64,000 nt of DNA from Mycolicibacterium boenickei (GTDB lineage Bacteria; Actinomycetota; Actinomycetes; Mycobacteriales; Mycobacteriaceae), in assembly GCF_010731295.1 (NCBI RefSeq), contig NZ_AP022579.1, positions 5,270,001-5,334,000 on the forward strand, written 5' to 3'. Positions within the stretch are counted from its first letter, which is position 1; every line of letters starts with the position of its first letter. Position numbers and translations under genes: made by a program. The notes under the pieces were generated by a model, which was not told the origin of the DNA, searched no databases, and saw only the letters and a list, made by a program, of their open reading frames with translations. Shown one piece after another: positions 14,600 through 22,900 of this stretch.

Positions 14600-16929
14600 G
14601 ATGCCTGCCGGTCAAGGGCTCGGAACAGATGTGCCGTGCAGATCGGCGTGCTGTCGATCTCGATCCGTCCACCGAGTGCATCGTCGACCGCCCCGGCGAG
14701 AACGGCGTACACGGCGATGGTTCCGCTCTCCCCCGCCCCGCGAACCCCGATCGGGTTCGCCGGGGTGTCGGCATGCAGATGCCGTACCCGCACCATCGGC
14801 ATGTCTGTCGTCAACGGCAGGTGGTAGGCGGCGAACGTGGTCGATTGCGGCTGACCGGTTTCCGAGTACTTCCACTGCTCGAACAGCGCCCCGCCGACCC
14901 CCTGAGCGACACCGCCGATGATCTGTCCTTCGACGATTCTCGGATTGATCTCACGACCGCCCTCGTGCGACACCGCATACCGCAGCACCTTGACGATTCC
15001 GGTCCGCCGGTGCACGCCGACGATCGCAGCGTGCACACCCATCGTCCAGGTCACCGTCGAAACCCGATGTACCGCAGTGACATCGAGAGCACCACTGCTC
15101 TCCTGCTCGCCCCCCACCGCGGCGGCCCTCGCGAGTTCCACCCAGTCGATCGAATAGTCCCTGGCGACGTGAAACCGCCCACCGGCGTATTGGACGTCGC
15201 CGCGTCGTGCGTTGGACAGGGCTGCCACCCGCTCGGTGGCCAGCTCGATCAGGGTGCAGGCGGCTTTGTGTACCGCTGAGCCGGCGAGAATCGCCGAACG
15301 GCTGGCGAAGGTGCCGACGCCGTCGGGCAGCCGATCGGTGTCCCCCGGCACGTAATGCACCCGGTCGAACGGCACCGCCAAAGCCTCGGCGGCAACCTGC
15401 GCGAACACCGTCTCATGCCCCTGACCGGCCGACGCCGCTCCAGCGGTGACCTCGAACCGGCCGTCGGGCAGCAGGCGTATCCGCGCGGTCTCGTGCGGGC
15501 CGCGGCCGGTGGCCTCCAGATAGGACGAGACGCCGTACCCGATGTGGTACTGCGGGAACTCGACTGCGCAGGAGGCTGATTCGCTCCGCGGCAGCGCGTC
15601 GAGCACCGATTCGAGACAGGCCCGATAGTCGCGCCCGTCGTACCTGATCGGGACCCCGTCACGGTACGGAATCGGCCGGGGGTACGGCATGTCCGCATGG
15701 GTCAGGAGGTTGCGCCGCCGGATCTCGTCGGTACTGAGGCCGATCTCCCGGGCTGCGGCGTCGAGGCTGCGCTCCAGGGCGAACGTCGCCTCGGGCCGGC
15801 CGGCACCGCGATACTGGGCGACCAACGTCTTGTTGGTCAGCGCTGCGCGACCGGAGATCTGTGCGGCCGGTATCCGATACGGGCCGAGGAGGTGGATCGC
15901 GGTGTTGGCGATGATGCCGGCCACCCAGAGGCTTCCGGCCCCGATGTCGACGACGAAATCGTCTGCCCAGGCCAGGATGTGGCCGTCGCGGTCGACGGCA
16001 AGCCTGGTGCGGTGCACCTGATCGCGGCCCTGCGCGCTGGCCAGCAGATGTTCCTGGCGATCCTCGATCCAGATCAACCGGTGGCCGGTGCGGCGGGCCA
16101 ACAGTGCCAGCAGGATCTCTTCGCCGTACACGTTGGCCTTCGTACCGAACCCACCGCCCACGTCGGGAACCGCGACCTTGACATCCTGGCGCGACCAGCC
16201 GGTCACCGCGCAGATCGCGTTGCGCACCATGTGCGGAACCTGAGTCGAGGTGGTCACCTCCACCCGCTGCAGCCGAGAGTCGAACTGCGCCAGCACGCCT
16301 CGGCATTCCAGGGGGACCGCCCCGTGCCGGTTCATCCGGTAGGTACCGCTGACCACCGTTGCGGCCGAAGCGAACCCGCTCTCGACATCGCCGAACGAAT
16401 AGTGCAACCGCGCCGCCTCGTTGCTGTCGAGATGTTCGAACAACGGCGGGCAGCCGGCCTCGAGAGCGCTGAACGGATCGGTCACCACCGGCAGCGGCTC
16501 ATAGTCGACCTCGACGGCCTCCAGCGCGTCTTCGGCCCGATAGCGATCCTCGGCGACCACCACAGCCACCGGCTGTCCGGCGTAGTGCACGCGGTCGTGG
16601 GCCAGGATCGGCAGCCGCTGCTCGGCCAACACACACGACGTGGCAGCGGTGAAGTCCGGATCGGGAGTGGTCAGTGACGGGATGGGGACACCACACAGAC
16701 CCAGGTCATCGGCGGTGTAGACACCGATCACACCCGGCATCTGCTCGGCCACCGACGCGTCGAGCCGGATGATCCTCGCGTGCGGTTGAGCCGACCGCAG
16801 GAACACGACGTGATGCGCACCCGCCGCACAGTCGGCCACGAACTGACCGTGGCCGCCGAGTAGGCGCTCGTCTTCGCGACGCCGGACCGAGCTACCGATG
16901 TGCCCCTGCGCCGATGAGTTCGCGGTCAA
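14596..16929 (-). CDS. Molybdenum hydroxylase large subunit, form II CoxL-like
   Basis: This 777-residue catalytic subunit binds molybdopterin cytosine dinucleotide. Visible features are an N-terminal a/b hammerhead (LLGGHGQFV), the pterin motif PDVGGGFGTKANVYGEE, the substrate-side loop QYRGAGRPEATF near residue 370 and the catalytic Glu734 in RGAGESGTIAVYAVL. True CO dehydrogenases carry AYRCSFR in that loop; YRGAGR marks the form II group, which hydroxylates aldehydes, purines or N-heterocycles. The TTG at 16929 is chosen: it overlaps the permease stop (TTGA), has GGGAGA upstream and gives the normal length. The frame continues far upstream only as a shadow of the permease genes. The substrate is unknown; neighbours suggest a pyridine carboxylate or similar ring. 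Confidence 0.88.
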   Translation of the reverse strand: MTANSSAQGHIGSSVRRREDERLLGGHGQFVADCAAGAHHVVFLRSAQPHARIIRLDASVAEQMPGVIGVYTADDLGLCGVPIPSLTTPDPDFTAATSCVLAEQRLPILAHDRVHYAGQPVAVVVAEDRYRAEDALEAVEVDYEPLPVVTDPFSALEAGCPPLFEHLDSNEAARLHYSFGDVESGFASAATVVSGTYRMNRHGAVPLECRGVLAQFDSRLQRVEVTTSTQVPHMVRNAICAVTGWSRQDVKVAVPDVGGGFGTKANVYGEEILLALLARRTGHRLIWIEDRQEHLLASAQGRDQVHRTRLAVDRDGHILAWADDFVVDIGAGSLWVAGIIANTAIHLLGPYRIPAAQISGRAALTNKTLVAQYRGAGRPEATFALERSLDAAAREIGLSTDEIRRRNLLTHADMPYPRPIPYRDGVPIRYDGRDYRACLESVLDALPRSESASCAVEFPQYHIGYGVSSYLEATGRGPHETARIRLLPDGRFEVTAGAASAGQGHETVFAQVAAEALAVPFDRVHYVPGDTDRLPDGVGTFASRSAILAGSAVHKAACTLIELATERVAALSNARRGDVQYAGGRFHVARDYSIDWVELARAAAVGGEQESSGALDVTAVHRVSTVTWTMGVHAAIVGVHRRTGIVKVLRYAVSHEGGREINPRIVEGQIIGGVAQGVGGALFEQWKYSETGQPQSTTFAAYHLPLTTDMPMVRVRHLHADTPANPIGVRGAGESGTIAVYAVLAGAVDDALGGRIEIDSTPICTAHLFRALDRQAS

Positions 16930-17723
16930 TGAAGTCGTTTCTCCCACTGCCAGAGCGCAATCGAGATACCGAACGAGATGGTGATCAGCAACATGATGGT
17001 GGCCACCATGGACGGGTAGTCGCCGTGACTGTAGGCCTGCAGTACCACCCGGCCGAGACCTCGTCTGGTCGCGAAGAACTCCGACAGCACCACCCCGACA
17101 ACCGCGAGGCTCACCGCCAGCCGGATTCCGGTCAGCAGCGGCCGCCGGATCGCCGGGATGATGATGTGCACCAAGGTCTGCCAGGCGTTGGCCCGCACCG
17201 ACCGAACCAGTTTCCAGTACACCCGCGGGATTTCCTGCACGCCGGTGGTCACGTTGATCAATACCGGGAACAGTGCGAACAGCACCCCCATCACGATCTT
17301 GGAGCCAGACAGGCTGAAGATCGGCAGCAGTACCGGGTACAGCACGATCTTGGGAATTCCGTTCAGCACGATCAGCATCGGCTCGAACATCACGCGCAAC
17401 CGCTGGGACAAGCCGAGCACCAGACCCAGCGCCCCACCGACTGCCGTGCCGATCACGAACGCCAGGAACACCGACTGTGCCGTGACCCGCAGATCGAACA
17501 GATACCCGGGATCGGCAAGATTGTGGACGAGTACCCGGAAGGTCTCGACCGGCGAGGGAATCACGAACGTCAACGCCGAGAAGATCTCCCAGACGACGAC
17601 CACCACGAGTGCCAGCAGGGTCGCCCCGACTGCCTGGTTGCCGAGGACGGCGCGGAGTCGCTGCGGCATAGTTCGCGCGGGCGACGCATGGTGTCCGGCG
17701 GGTGACTGCAGGGTCGAGGTCAT
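16926..17723 (-). CDS. ABC transporter permease, SsuC/TauC type (second)
   Basis: A 265-residue inner-membrane permease with six hydrophobic helices. The cytoplasmic EAA-like loop precedes the fifth helix (SVRANAWQTLVHIIIPAIRRPL). SSuC/TauC-type permeases serve sulfonate, nitrate, thiamine-precursor or aromatic carboxylate importers. The ATG overlaps the first permease gene by 4 bp (ATGA) and its stop overlaps the start of the hydroxylase large subunit, tying uptake to the first catabolic step. With the preceding permease it can form a heterodimeric channel. Confidence 0.85.
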   Translation of the reverse strand: MTSTLQSPAGHHASPARTMPQRLRAVLGNQAVGATLLALVVVVVWEIFSALTFVIPSPVETFRVLVHNLADPGYLFDLRVTAQSVFLAFVIGTAVGGALGLVLGLSQRLRVMFEPMLIVLNGIPKIVLYPVLLPIFSLSGSKIVMGVLFALFPVLINVTTGVQEIPRVYWKLVRSVRANAWQTLVHIIIPAIRRPLLTGIRLAVSLAVVGVVLSEFFATRRGLGRVVLQAYSHGDYPSMVATIMLLITISFGISIALWQWEKRLH

Positions 17724-18571
17724 CGGTTCCTCCCACGCAGCAGAATGCGTTCCACCGCGGCCAGCAGGGCCGTGAGGATGCAGGACAGCACCAGCACGAC
17801 CGCGATGTAGGCGAACATCTCGTTGTTGTTGAAAATCTCGTAGAGGTACCGGATCCGGTAGCCCAGGCCGGCCTGCGCGGTGGTGAACTCCATCGCGATG
17901 GTTCCGATCAACGCGTAGACGACGGCCAGGCGCAGGCCCGCCACGATGTACGGTCCGGCCGCCGGGATGGCGATCGCGAAAAGGGTCTGCCGGGGCGAGG
18001 CCTTCAGTGAGCGGGCCAGTTTCATGTACACCGGCGGCATCGTGTTGAGCCCGACCGCCGTGTTCAGCGCCATCGGAATGGCCGCCATGATGGTCGCCAG
18101 GATGATCACCGACGTCGCGTTGATCCCGACGATCACGATCATCACCGGATAGAACAGCACAAGCGGCACCGCGTAGAACGACACCAGGTACGGCTCGAAG
18201 ATGCGCCCGACGGCAGGCAGCTTCCAGAAGGTCAGGCCGGCCGCGAAACCCAGCAGGCTGCCGAACAGAATCGAGAACGCCACCTCGATACCCGTCCGGG
18301 CCGCGTCCTTCCAGAACTGCCCTTCGCCGAGGAGACGGCCGAGCTCGGACAGAATCACCGAAGGCGCGGGCAGAATGCGGTCGCTCCACAGCCCGGTCCG
18401 GGCGCCCAACTCTGCGAGCACTAGGAATCCGACGATGAGCGCGAGTGTCGAGACCATACTGATCGCCGAGTTGCCCAACCGGATCTTGCGCTGCTGCGGC
18501 TCCGGACGGCCCGCTTGGGTACTCATGTCTTCGGTTGGCAGGTCATCCTGTGCGACATATGAAGTCGTCAC
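17720..18571 (-). CDS. ABC transporter permease, SsuC/TauC type (first)
   Basis: A 283-residue permease paralogous to the next gene. It has an N-terminal charged stretch, six hydrophobic helices and an EAA loop ([20 protein letters not shown]) typical of the binding-protein-dependent transport family. The GTG start overlaps the ATPase stop (GTGA); an internal ATG at 18526 would remove 15 residues but lacks this coupling. Two different permeases in one importer are less common than the usual homodimer of this family. Confidence 0.85.
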   Translation of the reverse strand: MTTSYVAQDDLPTEDMSTQAGRPEPQQRKIRLGNSAISMVSTLALIVGFLVLAELGARTGLWSDRILPAPSVILSELGRLLGEGQFWKDAARTGIEVAFSILFGSLLGFAAGLTFWKLPAVGRIFEPYLVSFYAVPLVLFYPVMIVIVGINATSVIILATIMAAIPMALNTAVGLNTMPPVYMKLARSLKASPRQTLFAIAIPAAGPYIVAGLRLAVVYALIGTIAMEFTTAQAGLGYRIRYLYEIFNNNEMFAYIAVVLVLSCILTALLAAVERILLRGRNR

Positions 18572-19377
18572 GTAGCCACCTTCTTCTGGGCTTCCTGCTG
18601 TCTGAACCCGCGCATGGATTCGGCTTGCAGTGACGTCCAGATCCGGTTCTGCAGTTCGTTGAATCGCGGGGTGGAGACCATGCTCGCGTCACGCTCGGAG
18701 GGTAGGTCGATGTCGACGACATCGATGATCGATCCAGGCCGGTACGACATCACCCAAACCTGTTGGGAGAGCAGAATCGCCTCGGAAATGTCATGGGTGA
18801 CGAACACGATGGTCTGTTTGGTTCTCGCCCAGATCTGTCGCACCTCGGCACCGAGAAACAAGCGGGTCTGCTGGTCGAGCGCCGCGAAGGGCTCATCCAT
18901 CAGCACCACTTCCGGCTGAACCGCCAAGGTCCGCGCGAGCGCGACCCGCTGCCGCATGCCCCCGGAAAGCATGGAGGGATACGATTTTTCGAAGCCGCCG
19001 AGTCCGACCAGTTCGATCGCCTCTTTCGCCCGCCGCCGGCGATCGGCCTTGTCGGTACCGATCATCTCCATCGCGAACGCCACGTTCTCCTCGACCGTGC
19101 GCCACGGCAACGTGGAATCTTCCTGAAACACCACACCGATTGACGGGTCGGGGCCGGTGACGGGCCTCCCGGCGACGCGCACCAGTCCGGTTGACGACTC
19201 CTGCAGACCGGAGATCACGGCCAGCAGGGTTGACTTTCCGCACCCGCTCGGTCCGACGATGGACACGAAACTGGCATGCGGCACATGCTGTTTGATGTCG
19301 GTTACCGCTGTCACCTTGCCAGCCGGGGTATCGAAGACCACGGAGACGTTGTCGATCCGGATACCGTCACGATCCAT
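18568..19377 (-). CDS. ABC transporter ATP-binding protein, SsuB/TauB type
   Basis: A 269-residue ATPase with Walker [10 protein letters not shown] (about residue 43), Q-loop [15 protein letters not shown], signature [16 protein letters not shown], Walker [14 protein letters not shown] and the switch His in FVTHDISEA. The Q-loop followed by LPWRTV is typical of the nitrate/sulfonate/taurine importer group. It starts at ATG 19377, 35 bp after the binding protein gene, and overlaps the first permease by 4 bp. It powers uptake of the pathway substrate. Confidence 0.9.
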   Translation of the reverse strand: MDRDGIRIDNVSVVFDTPAGKVTAVTDIKQHVPHASFVSIVGPSGCGKSTLLAVISGLQESSTGLVRVAGRPVTGPDPSIGVVFQEDSTLPWRTVEENVAFAMEMIGTDKADRRRRAKEAIELVGLGGFEKSYPSMLSGGMRQRVALARTLAVQPEVVLMDEPFAALDQQTRLFLGAEVRQIWARTKQTIVFVTHDISEAILLSQQVWVMSYRPGSIIDVVDIDLPSERDASMVSTPRFNELQNRIWTSLQAESMRGFRQQEAQKKVAT

Positions 19378-19412
19378 TGGTACGCCTTTCGGGGGTACTG
19401 ACCCTGGTCAGC

Positions 19413-20396
19413 TCAGATGTCGGTCTGCGCGTCGTCGGGCAGGTACTGCTGATCAAGCATTGCGGCCCAATCGATCTGCTCCGGGATCTGCCCGGCGCCG
19501 ACCATCAGCTCGGACAGATTCTTCAACCCCTCCGCGTCGACTTTCAGGGAATACCCCTTGGCAAGATCGGGATTGCCGGCGAACGCTGCCCTCATCACTT
19601 CGGGCGACACTCCGACCAGAGGGGCGATCTCATCGGCCGCCTCACCGGGATTGGCCACCAGCCAGTCGTTCAGTCGATCGGCGACGGTGAAGAACGCGCG
19701 CACGTTATCGGGATTCTGTTGGGCATATTCGGCATTCACCGCCACCAGGTCGGCAGGCAGGTCGCCCACCACGTCCCTGGAATCGACGAGCACCTCGGCG
19801 TGATCGGACGCCTGCTTGTCGGCGATGAACGGCTGCATGGCCCAACCCGCGGTGATCTGACCAGCCTTGGCAGCGGTCCAGTTGTCGCCCATCGGTCCCA
19901 CCGCTTGCGACTTGACCCCGAGCTTGCGCTCCAGGCCCTTGACGATCAGCTCGGTGGACGAGCCCGCGGAACTGAACCCGAGGGTGGCGTTCTCCAGTTT
20001 CCGGCCCGGTGGCGAGATCCACGAGAAGTCGTTGACCTGGAACCAGGGCGCAACCACCTTGAGGTTCGAATTCGGTTGCTGCGCCGCGAGAATCACCGAA
20101 CTGTTGCCGGCGATCGCCATATCCGCGTCACCGCTGGTGACCACACGCAGAGTGTTGCCGCCGCCGCCACCTGAATACAGATCGACATTGACACCCTGTT
20201 CTTTGAACCAGCCCTTGTCGATTCCGACCTGCAGTATCGCCATGAAGGGCAGACTGTCGACGCCGGTCGCCGAGATGCTCAGCGTATCCGCACCGCCACT
20301 TTCCGGACCTGTCGATTCGTCGGCACACGCGGTCGCTGCCGCGACGAGTGCCACCGCGGTACCCGCCGCGGCGAACACTTTACGAAACCAGGCCAT
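19413..20396 (-). CDS. ABC transporter substrate-binding lipoprotein (NitT/TauT/SsuA type)
   Basis: A 327-residue exported binding protein. The N-terminus is a lipoprotein signal peptide, with a hydrophobic stretch AAGTAVALVAAATAC and the lipid-modified Cys24. The mature part begins DTLSISATGVDSLPFMAIL and has the two-lobed fold of SsuA/ThiY-type proteins, including LQVGIDKGWFKEQGVNVDLY and a glycine-rich ligand loop GGGGGNTLRVVTSGDADMAIAG cut short here. ATG 20396 is preferred for its GGAGG ribosome site; an upstream ATG at 20435 would place the operator in the coding region. It is the first gene of an eight-gene operon with the ATPase, permeases, hydroxylase and FUSC genes. Confidence 0.88.
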   Translation of the reverse strand: MAWFRKVFAAAGTAVALVAAATACADESTGPESGGADTLSISATGVDSLPFMAILQVGIDKGWFKEQGVNVDLYSGGGGGNTLRVVTSGDADMAIAGNSSVILAAQQPNSNLKVVAPWFQVNDFSWISPPGRKLENATLGFSSAGSSTELIVKGLERKLGVKSQAVGPMGDNWTAAKAGQITAGWAMQPFIADKQASDHAEVLVDSRDVVGDLPADLVAVNAEYAQQNPDNVRAFFTVADRLNDWLVANPGEAADEIAPLVGVSPEVMRAAFAGNPDLAKGYSLKVDAEGLKNLSELMVGAGQIPEQIDWAAMLDQQYLPDDAQTDI

Positions 20397-20425
20397 GGAC
20401 GCAAACCTCCGAGACGGGTTGAATA

Positions 20426-20442
20426 TTGGATACACTATACGA
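20426..20442 (-). promoter_or_regulatory. Operator copy 2 of the catabolic regulon
   Basis: The + strand reads TTGGATA-CAC-TATACGA, 30 bp upstream of the binding-protein start. On the - strand it contains TATAGT, a good -10 hexamer, so a bound repressor would block the promoter of the importer and hydroxylase operon. Confidence 0.8.
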
Positions 20443-20479
20443 ATTACTGTGATCTAGGTCAATGTTTCGGCCCAATAGG

Positions 20480-20758
20480 TCAACATTTTGGTCCAATGCG
20501 GGAGGCACCGCCACCCATCCACAGCCGGGACAGCTCCAGCCCGACCGCGACGCCGATCAGTGCCGCGGCCGTGGTGAACCTCGACCTCGGCGCAGCAGTT
20601 ACCCGAAGAGATGCCCTGCTCGTGGCATCCGGTTCCCCGGCCCCGGCCTTGGCAACCGAAACACCGTCAGCCGCAGTGAGATTTCTCTTCAGCGGAGGCG
20701 GGGCACCAGGCACCGCGCTACCGGGTGCGGGAAACTCCCGGTGGGGCCCGTCAGCCAC
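20480..20758 (-). CDS. Small membrane-anchored protein of unknown function
   Basis: A 92-codon frame starting at GTG 20758, which overlaps the stop of the LLM oxidoreductase gene by 8 bp and fills most of the gap to the binding-protein operon. The first 65 residues are rich in Pro, Ala and Gly and look disordered. A single hydrophobic helix follows near residues 65-85 (FTTAAALIGVAVGLELSRLW) and then a short tail ending in Cys. The layout recalls the C-terminal anchor of the CoxG-like protein encoded nearby. I recognise no family. It could be real and coupled to the oxidoreductase, or a chance frame; codon use is GC3-rich but not decisive. Confidence 0.4.
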   Translation of the reverse strand: MADGPHREFPAPGSAVPGAPPPLKRNLTAADGVSVAKAGAGEPDATSRASLRVTAAPRSRFTTAAALIGVAVGLELSRLWMGGGASRIGPKC

Positions 20759-21746
20759 GGCCGTCGACGATGCGCGCGAAGGTGCGGATGGTGGGCGCCC
20801 GACTCTCCCCCGGTCGCACGAACGGCACGATCGACACCTGGTCGACGCCAAGCGATTCGATCTCCTTGAGGCGCTGCGCGCATTCGTCAGGTGTCCCGGC
20901 GAGCGCAAACAGGTCGACCAGCTCGTCGGGCACCAGGTCGGCGTGCGAGGCCTCGGGATTCATGTGCTGGTAGTAGTCGTAGGAGTCTCGGATCCGATCG
21001 ATCGCCTTCTCCAGAGCGGGCTCCACCTTGGCCGGGAGCGGTCTGATCGCCACGCGAGACACATGCGCGCGCACCAGATCCCGCGCCTTGGTCCGATCTT
21101 CGTCGATGGCCGTCGGGGTCCACAAAACCACGTGGATGTCATCGAGGGAACGGCCACTCTCGGCCGCGCCGGCTTCGATTGTCTGCAACGCCGCCTCGAT
21201 GAAATTCGGCGCAGTGCCGACCAGCACGATGACGCCGTCGGCAATGCGTCCCGACATCCGCAGGATCTTCGGGGCGGAGGCGGCGATATAGATCGGAATG
21301 TCCATCGGACCGGTCAGATAGTTGAGGTGGTACTCGGCGCCGCTGGTCGGCTCCGCCACCTTCTCCCCCCTGAACAATGCCCGAAGCTCGCGTATCGACT
21401 GTTCGAGCTCGGCCAGCTTGAGCGGCTTGAGACCCATTGTCCGCAAAGACGAGTCGCCGGTGCCTATGCCCAGCGCCACCCGGCCACCGGTGTATTCGGC
21501 CAGGGTCGCCCACGTCGACGCCAGTAGGGATTGATGCCGAGTCACCGCATTGGTGACGCCGGTGCCGAAGATGATGCGTTCGGTTCCGACGGCCGCGGCT
21601 CCCATGACGGTGGAGGACTCTCGCCAGATGTTCTGCGAATCCCCGAACCAGACGTTGTCGTAACCGAGCGATTCGCTCAATCGCACGTATTCGCACATCG
21701 TGCCCACCGGTTCGGTCGGAAACAGACCGACTCCCTTACTCAGCAC
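20751..21746 (-). CDS. F420-type LLM-class flavin/deazaflavin oxidoreductase
   Basis: A 331-residue TIM-barrel enzyme of the luciferase-like monooxygenase superfamily, closest in look to the F420-dependent methylenetetrahydromethanopterin reductase (MER) group. Visible landmarks are SLGYDNVWFGDS, IIFGTGVTNAVTRHQSLLAS, TGGRVALGIGTGDS and a later MDIPIYIAASAPKILRM. Members transfer hydride from F420H2 or use reduced flavin. In this cluster reduction of a hydroxylated heterocycle is a plausible but unproven role. GTG 21746 is chosen for a perfect AGGAGGT ribosome site; the longer frame would cross the operator at 21767. It is divergent from the CoxG-like gene and shares the operator region with it. 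Confidence 0.83.
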   Translation of the reverse strand: MLSKGVGLFPTEPVGTMCEYVRLSESLGYDNVWFGDSQNIWRESSTVMGAAAVGTERIIFGTGVTNAVTRHQSLLASTWATLAEYTGGRVALGIGTGDSSLRTMGLKPLKLAELEQSIRELRALFRGEKVAEPTSGAEYHLNYLTGPMDIPIYIAASAPKILRMSGRIADGVIVLVGTAPNFIEAALQTIEAGAAESGRSLDDIHVVLWTPTAIDEDRTKARDLVRAHVSRVAIRPLPAKVEPALEKAIDRIRDSYDYYQHMNPEASHADLVPDELVDLFALAGTPDECAQRLKEIESLGVDQVSIVPFVRPGESRAPTIRTFARIVDGRG

Positions 21747-21766
21747 TATCGACCTCCTGGGCGACG

Positions 21767-21783
21767 TTGGATATCGTATCCAA
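21767..21783. promoter_or_regulatory. Operator copy 3, perfect palindrome between divergent genes
   Basis: TTGGATA-TCG-TATCCAA has two perfect 7-bp inverted arms and a 3-bp centre. It lies 21 bp upstream of the LLM oxidoreductase start and 61 bp upstream of the CoxG-like start, so one site can control both directions. It is the most symmetric of the four copies. Confidence 0.85.
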
Positions 21784-21844
21784 TCGTAGGGCGGGCCTTC
21801 GGGACGCACAACCGCAGCACGAAATCGAGGAGACCGAAACCGCC

Positions 21845-22438
21845 ATGCAGCTAGTCAACGAGTTCTCCGTCGATGCCCCGCTCGACATCGCCTGGGCGGC
21901 ACTGACGGACGTGCCCCGCGTGGTCGAATGCATCCCTGGCGCAACGCTGGAGAGCCACGACGGCGACGACTACCGCGCCAACGTCGCCATCAAGGTGGGC
22001 CCGGTCGGACTCACCCTCGCCGGCACGGCGACCGTGATCCGTCGCGACGACAGCACGCATGAGATGGCGGTGCGCGGACAGGCCCGTGACCGGAAAGGGA
22101 ACGGCTCGGCGGAAGCCACAGTCACCATGTCAGCCTGCGAACGGGGCGGCCACACCGACGTCACGGTACGGACCGACCTCGAACTGGGCGGCCGCATCGC
22201 CCAGTTCGGCAGCGGAGTCATCTCTCAGGTCAGCAACCGCATCATCGGTCAGTTCGTCCGCAGGCTCAACGGAATGATTGTTGGGTCAGCCGGGCCCCAG
22301 GGCGCGGCCGCCGAGGCGATCCCTACCCCACGACAGGCTGAGTTCGCCGAAAATGACTGGTGTTCAATCCTGTTGACCACCTTGGCCGGGATCGCGCTGG
22401 GCCTTGCGATCGGACGCACCACCGCGCGACGGATCTGA
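21845..22438 (+). CDS. CoxG-like SRPBCC protein with C-terminal anchor
   Basis: A 197-residue protein. Residues 1-150 have the SRPBCC fold of the CO dehydrogenase subunit G family: FSVDAPLDIAWAALTDVPRVVECIPGA shortened here to its start, then the strand pattern through YRANVAIKVGPVG and LTLAGTATV. A predicted helix near 172-192 (ILLTTLAGIALGLAIGRT) is a membrane anchor. CoxG of aerobic CO oxidisers recruits the molybdenum enzyme to the membrane, so this protein probably tethers or assembles the hydroxylase encoded at 13210-16929. ATG 21845 follows a GAGGAG site. Its stop touches the stop of the convergent RidA-family gene with no gap. Confidence 0.85.
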   Translation: MQLVNEFSVDAPLDIAWAALTDVPRVVECIPGATLESHDGDDYRANVAIKVGPVGLTLAGTATVIRRDDSTHEMAVRGQARDRKGNGSAEATVTMSACERGGHTDVTVRTDLELGGRIAQFGSGVISQVSNRIIGQFVRRLNGMIVGSAGPQGAAAEAIPTPRQAEFAENDWCSILLTTLAGIALGLAIGRTTARRI

Positions 22439-22900
22439 TCAGTCGCGCACGGCTGCGACGAGTTCGAGTTCCACGCATGCGCCACCGGGCAACGACGCCA
22501 CCCCGATCGCGGTGCGGGCGTGCGCCCCGCACTCTTCTCCGAATATCTCGAGCAACAGCTCGGACGCTCCGTCGATCACCCCGGGATGGGAATCGAAATC
22601 CGAAGTGGCGCGGACATATCCACGCAGGTGCACCAGTGCGGTGACCGAATCCAGGCCGACGGCGGCATCCAGCGCTGCCACGAGATTGAGGGCAGCCAGC
22701 CGCGCCTGGGCCGCTGCCTGCTCAGTGGTGACATCAGCGCCGACCACACCCACTGCGCCGGGATCGTCGGGACGACGTGCGGTGGTTCCCGAAACCCACA
22801 ATTGGTCGCCATGCCGACGGCTCGGAAAATAGACCCCCTTCGGCCGCGCCGGCGCCAGCAGCTCGATTCCCAACGAAGCCAAGCGTTCCCCGACCGTCAC
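22439..22900 (-). CDS. RidA/YjgF-family protein
   Basis: A 153-residue member of the Rid family. It ends in the family segment ARTAIGVASLPGGACVELE, where Arg129 matches the arginine needed for imine/enamine deaminase activity, and has LRGYVRATSDF in the middle. RidA proteins hydrolyse reactive enamines and imines to the oxo acid and ammonia. In this cluster the enamidase-like enzyme should release such an enamine, so a role in ring-opening product hydrolysis is attractive. The GTG start overlaps the stop of the GntR gene (GTGA), so regulator and RidA are cotranscribed. Confidence 0.85.
   Translation of the reverse strand: MTVGERLASLGIELLAPARPKGVYFPSRRHGDQLWVSGTTARRPDDPGAVGVVGADVTTEQAAAQARLAALNLVAALDAAVGLDSVTALVHLRGYVRATSDFDSHPGVIDGASELLLEIFGEECGAHARTAIGVASLPGGACVELELVAAVRD

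Noticed and set aside
14596-16929. Aerobic CO dehydrogenase (form I CoxL)
   Set aside because: The active-site loop is YRGAGR rather than AYRCSFR with its catalytic Cys, so CO oxidation is not supported.
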